NCBI GenBank assembly: GCA_035624455.1
Contig: DASPRM010000017.1
Span: 1 to 35,321 of the forward strand
Length of the DNA: 35,321 nucleotides
Direction: 5' to 3'
Origin: Terriglobales bacterium
Lineage (GTDB): Bacteria > Acidobacteriota > Terriglobia > Terriglobales > Acidobacteriaceae
In this document: in pieces, positions 32,157-35,321 of the stretch
Layout: each line of letters starts with the position of its first letter
How positions within the stretch are numbered: position 1 is the stretch's first letter
Notes under the pieces: model-generated
What the model saw: only the letters and a program-made list of their open reading frames with translations
Databases searched by the model: none
Told to the model about the DNA's origin: nothing
Translations under genes and position numbers: made by a program

Positions 32157-33521
32157 GTGAAGACCAGCATTTTTGAAATTTTCAAGGTCGGCATAGGTCC
32201 TTCCAGTTCGCATACCGTCGGTCCTATGCGCGCCGCCCGGGATTTTGTGGCCGCAATCGACCGCCGGGGAGAACTGTCCCGGCTCCATAGGATTAGCATC
32301 GACCTGTACGGCTCGCTGGCTCTCACAGGCAAGGGTCACGGCACGGATCGGGCCATCATGCTTGGGTTAATGGGGGAGGTGCCGGATGAGATTGACCCCG
32401 AGACCATCGAATCCAGAGTCAGCCAGGTCCAAGAGGATCGTTCGCTCCCCCTGCTGGGCCGCCAGCCGATCCCGTTTCAGCCGCACCTGGACTTGCTGTT
32501 TCGCAAGACCGAGACACACCCCGGCCACTCCAATACCATGCGCTTCACCGCGTTCGATGGCCGTGGCCAGGTCGTCGATACTCAGATCTACTATTCTGTG
32601 GGCGGTGGGTTCATCAGCCGTGAAGGCGACACTACCACTTCGAACGAAGAGCGTCCCGCAGTGCCCCATCCTTTTGCCAGCGCCGCAGACCTGCTTCGTA
32701 TCGGAGAAGAGACGCGGCTGCCCATTTGGCAGATTGCCCTGGCTAATGAAAAGGCTTGGCGGCTGGAGTCCGACATTCGCAATCATGTAACGCGAGTCCA
32801 TCAAACCATGGAGGAGTGCATCGACCGAGGCCTCCGCACTGAGGGCATTCTGCCTGGTGGGCTGAACGTGAAGAGAAGAGCGCCTCAACTGGCTCGTAAG
32901 CTGGCAGCGCATAGCACCAATGATCCGCTGGCACCGCTGGACTGGGTGAACGCCTTCGCCATGGCGGTAAATGAGGAGAATGCGGCGGGTGGCCGTGTGG
33001 TCACGGCGCCCACCAACGGAGCCGCCGGCATTATTCCTGCCGTAGGGCGGTACTATCTTCGCTTTATTCCGGGTGGCTCGCAGGAAGGAATATTCCGCTA
33101 TCTGCTCACGGCGAGTGCCATCGGCATCCTCTACAAGGAAAACGCATCCATCTCGGGTGCCGAGGTAGGCTGTCAGGGAGAAGTAGGAGTTGCCTGTTCG
33201 ATGGCGGCGGGTGGCTTGGTCGCCGCACTGAATGGCACCAACATGCAGGTCGAGTACGCCGCCGAGATCGGGATGGAACACAACCTGGGAATGACTTGCG
33301 ATCCCATCGGCGGGCTGGTACAGATACCGTGTATCGAGCGCAATGCCATGGGCGCGGTGAAAGCGATCAATGCCTGCCGTATTGCTATGCGAGAGACGGG
33401 CGACCACAAAGTCTCACTCGACCAGGTGATACAGACCATGTATCAAACCGGACTTGATATGCAGTCCCGTTACAAGGAGACTTCCCTGGCCGGACTGGCG
33501 CTGAACGTCATTGAATGTTGA
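32157..33521 (+). CDS. sdaA: L-serine ammonia-lyase (Fe-S, single chain)
   Basis: A 454-residue enzyme converting L-serine to pyruvate and ammonia with a [4Fe-4S] cluster. The beta part comes first ([24 protein letters not shown]), then the alpha part with [17 protein letters not shown] and [19 protein letters not shown], which hold the cluster cysteines. The length is that of E. coli SdaA. The start is GTG, with AGGA 6 bases upstream. rpiA starts 114 bases after its stop on the same strand, with a hairpin between. No leader ORF or amino-acid-linked control was noticed. Confidence 0.93.
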   Translation: MKTSIFEIFKVGIGPSSSHTVGPMRAARDFVAAIDRRGELSRLHRISIDLYGSLALTGKGHGTDRAIMLGLMGEVPDEIDPETIESRVSQVQEDRSLPLLGRQPIPFQPHLDLLFRKTETHPGHSNTMRFTAFDGRGQVVDTQIYYSVGGGFISREGDTTTSNEERPAVPHPFASAADLLRIGEETRLPIWQIALANEKAWRLESDIRNHVTRVHQTMEECIDRGLRTEGILPGGLNVKRRAPQLARKLAAHSTNDPLAPLDWVNAFAMAVNEENAAGGRVVTAPTNGAAGIIPAVGRYYLRFIPGGSQEGIFRYLLTASAIGILYKENASISGAEVGCQGEVGVACSMAAGGLVAALNGTNMQVEYAAEIGMEHNLGMTCDPIGGLVQIPCIERNAMGAVKAINACRIAMRETGDHKVSLDQVIQTMYQTGLDMQSRYKETSLAGLALNVIEC

Positions 33522-33576
33522 ATGCTTGATGCGTCTGCAGCCCACTGCAAGGAATTAAAGATAGAGGGGGGTGCCC

Positions 33577-33606
33577 CACCTTTCCGCCCTCTTTTGGCGG
33601 AGGGTG
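33577..33606 (+). repeat. Intercistronic hairpin between sdaA and rpiA
   Basis: CACC (33577-33580) and CCGCC (33584-33588) pair with GGCGG (33596-33600) and GGTG (33603-33606) around a CTCTTTT loop. GTGCCCCACC...GGGTG elements of this kind look like dispersed palindromes in related genomes (from memory). It may insulate or stabilise the rpiA message. There is no T run, so it is a poor terminator. Confidence 0.4.
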
Positions 33607-33635
33607 AGAAAGAGCGCCTTCAGAAAGCGAACCCA

Positions 33636-34376
33636 ATGAGCAACCCAAGTTCTGTCGATGAAACCGACCTCCAGAACAGACTCAAGCAACAGGCAGCCGA
33701 ATATGCAGTCCGCTTTGTGCAGCCGGGCATGGCGGTCGGGCTAGGGACCGGCTCAACCGCGATTTTCGCCACGCGATTGATTGCGCAACTGTTTGCGGGA
33801 GGCAAGTTGAAGGGCTTGGTTGGCTTCGCCACCTCACAGAAAGTTTGGGAGGAAGCTAAGCGGCTGGGTATCCCTATGATGGATGAAGCCATGCCGAACC
33901 AGATGGACGTGACCATTGACGGCGCTGATGAAGTTGATCCCCAACTGAATCTTATAAAGGGCGGCGGTGGCGCTCTGTTGCGCGAAAAGATCGTGGCTCA
34001 GGCGTGCCGCCGGGAGATCATCGTGGTCGATGAAAGTAAGCTCTCTCCCTGCCTCGGCACCAAATTCGTTCTCCCGGTCGAGGTTCTCGCATTCGGTTGG
34101 CGGTCGCAGCAGCGGTTTCTGGAATCATTGGGAGCTCGTGCTTCCGTCCGAAAAAACCAGGATGGCTCGCAATACCTCTCCGACTCTGGGAACCTGATCG
34201 TGGACTGCAATTTTGGTCCTATTCGTAACCCGCATGAATTGGCAGGAAAGCTCAATGCTCAGGCAGGAATCGTCGAGCATGGCTTATTTCTGGGTCTGAC
34301 GACCGATTTGGTGATCGCCGGCCAAGCGGGCATCCGGCACCTCAAAGTGGAGAACGGACAGGTACTGTCCGCCTGA
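33636..34376 (+). CDS. rpiA: Ribose-5-phosphate isomerase A
   Basis: 246 residues from ATG 33636, chosen because family homology begins soon after (QQAAEYAVRFVQPGMAVGLGTGSTA). The frame is open back to 33522 but that part is the hairpin region. No strong Shine-Dalgarno is visible. RpiA motifs: GLGTGSTA, the catalytic DGADEVDPQLNLIKGGGGALLREKIVA and KLSPCLG. It interconverts ribose-5-P and ribulose-5-P. It lies between sdaA and deoC on the same strand, and links with DeoC and phosphoketolase in pentose phosphate flow. Confidence 0.92.
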   Translation: MSNPSSVDETDLQNRLKQQAAEYAVRFVQPGMAVGLGTGSTAIFATRLIAQLFAGGKLKGLVGFATSQKVWEEAKRLGIPMMDEAMPNQMDVTIDGADEVDPQLNLIKGGGGALLREKIVAQACRREIIVVDESKLSPCLGTKFVLPVEVLAFGWRSQQRFLESLGARASVRKNQDGSQYLSDSGNLIVDCNFGPIRNPHELAGKLNAQAGIVEHGLFLGLTTDLVIAGQAGIRHLKVENGQVLSA

Positions 34377-34408
34377 ACCAGGCTGCGCGCCTGACAAAAC
34401 TGCACTAT

Positions 34409-34444
34409 TATTCTTTGTAGATCCATCTATTCTTTGTAGATCCA
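34409..34444 (+). repeat. Tandem 17-bp direct repeat
   Basis: TATTCTTTGTAGATCCA occurs at 34409-34425 and 34428-34444, separated by 2 bases (19-base period), in the gap between rpiA and deoC. It is a recent duplication or a pair of protein-binding sites about two helical turns apart. Confidence 0.7.
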
Positions 34445-34525
34445 ACCGATTTCGGCCACAAGGGGAGCCGGATTCGGAGCGTTCCCCATCGAGAATACGC
34501 ATCCGAACCGCCTCGAGGAAGCGCC

Positions 34526-35321
34526 ATGGCAGTAAAAAATGAACCACGGGAAGGCGTCGGCGGGCGACCAGCCGGCGCTCCGCTAGAGGCCCTGGAGTCG
34601 CGAATCAGTGCTGCCATCGCAACTCTGTCGGGCCGGCCGTTGCACGCCAACATTGGCGTCCCGCTCAATCTCGACTGGCTTCGGGACGTTCGCGTAAACA
34701 CCAGCGCGGTAGAGCGTCGTGCCCAGACACTGGTCACCCGGCGTACGGTCAAGAAGGAGTGGCAGGCTGCCTGGCTGTTACGCGCTATATCCTGCATGGA
34801 CCTCACCACCCTCTCCGGGGATGATACTGATGAGCGTGTGCGCCGGCTCTGCGCCAAGGCGCGCCAGCCCCTCCAGCAGACATTGGTAAACCAACTCGGG
34901 ATCGAGAAACTGGGACTAAAGGTCGCCGCAGTTTGCGTCTACCACTCATTTGTCGAAACCGCATTGCGCGCTCTGGAGGGATCGGGAATTCTAGTGGCCG
35001 CCGTGTCCACAGGTTTTCCCACCGGCCTTTCTCCTCTGGCCGAGCGGGTAGCAGAAATCCGCCGTTCAGTGGAAGCAGGCGCGCAGGAGATCGATGTAGT
35101 CATTACCCGCGCTCACGTCTTTGGGGGAAAATGGCAAGCACTTTACGATGAGATCGCAACCTTCAAAGAAGCGTGCGGCCGGGCTCACATGAAAGTGATC
35201 CTCGGCACCGGCGACCTGCTTACCCTGCGCAATGTGGCGCGCGCCAGCCTGGTTGCGATGATGGCGGGAGCAGACTTCATCAAGACTTCTACCGGTAAGG
35301 AGCCAACGAACGCGACATTGC
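34526..35321 (+). CDS. deoC: Deoxyribose-phosphate aldolase, 3'-truncated by window end
   Basis: The first 265 residues of a class I aldolase that splits 2-deoxyribose-5-P into glyceraldehyde-3-P and acetaldehyde. ATG 34526 follows AGGAA at good spacing. Diagnostic segments: CMDLTTLSGDDTDERVRRLCAKA, AAVCVYHSFV, AAVSTGFPTG, GAQEIDVVITRA and, close to the end, DFIKTSTGKEP, whose Lys forms the Schiff base. The N-terminal stretch of about 70 residues and the LTTLSG form resemble the longer eukaryote-like DERA class rather than short E. coli DeoC. The C-terminus lies beyond the window. It follows rpiA by 149 bases. Confidence 0.9.
   Translation, partial: MAVKNEPREGVGGRPAGAPLEALESRISAAIATLSGRPLHANIGVPLNLDWLRDVRVNTSAVERRAQTLVTRRTVKKEWQAAWLLRAISCMDLTTLSGDDTDERVRRLCAKARQPLQQTLVNQLGIEKLGLKVAAVCVYHSFVETALRALEGSGILVAAVSTGFPTGLSPLAERVAEIRRSVEAGAQEIDVVITRAHVFGGKWQALYDEIATFKEACGRAHMKVILGTGDLLTLRNVARASLVAMMAGADFIKTSTGKEPTNATL

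Overview
The window looks like chromosomal DNA of a free-living, GC-moderate Gram-negative bacterium, most likely an Acidobacteriota member (Terriglobia-like). The basis is gene content: a very large PilX-type protein in a minor pilin operon, a patatin/beta-barrel type Vd protein, CopC/CopD, xylulose-5-P/fructose-6-P phosphoketolase, DUF3147-like membrane proteins and LytTR two-component genes. This assignment is inference; no rRNA or other marker gene is present. I saw no tRNA, rRNA, CRISPR array, transposase or phage gene.

Layout. 131-4995 (minus) is a four-gene minor pseudopilin operon (FimT/GspH, PilV, PilW, giant PilX) ending in a strong terminator at 81-107. A 706-base gap with two notable palindromes follows. 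5702-8312 (plus) is a three-gene redox operon: a membrane-anchored GcvH-like protein without the lipoyl lysine, a HybA-like four-cluster ferredoxin subunit without a Tat signal, and a HybB/NrfD quinone-site membrane protein. No hydrogenase catalytic subunit accompanies it. A convergent Crp/Fnr regulator with clustered cysteines lies next to it (8396-9154). Then come ppx/gppA, sixA, a class III aminotransferase and a 7Fe-type ferredoxin. The ferredoxin and the redox operon share the same palindrome upstream, GGTGA-N6-TCACA, which fits the CRP-type recognition helix of the neighbouring regulator.

13435-14753 is a DAHP synthase gene preceded by what reads as a complete attenuator: promoter, a near-leaderless 33-codon ORF with a Tyr-Phe-Phe run, and an intrinsic terminator before the structural gene. 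Next are a flavin/PNPOx-like protein, a LytTR response regulator/histidine kinase pair with AlgR-like direct repeats in front of it, a heme-motif-less cytochrome P460-like secreted protein, a GH2 glycosidase, a patatin-type Vd outer-membrane protein, copCD, and an AI-2E family transporter.

25801-29498 (minus) carries phosphoketolase with a downstream HAD phosphatase. 29788-30556 has two adjacent DUF3147-like genes, the second frameshifted. Two response regulators without a local kinase follow on the minus strand. The right end (plus) is sdaA, rpiA and a deoC cut by the window edge. Phosphoketolase, RpiA and DeoC all feed or drain pentose phosphates, and DAHP synthase draws on erythrose-4-P, a phosphoketolase product, so much of the metabolic content touches sugar-phosphate exchange.
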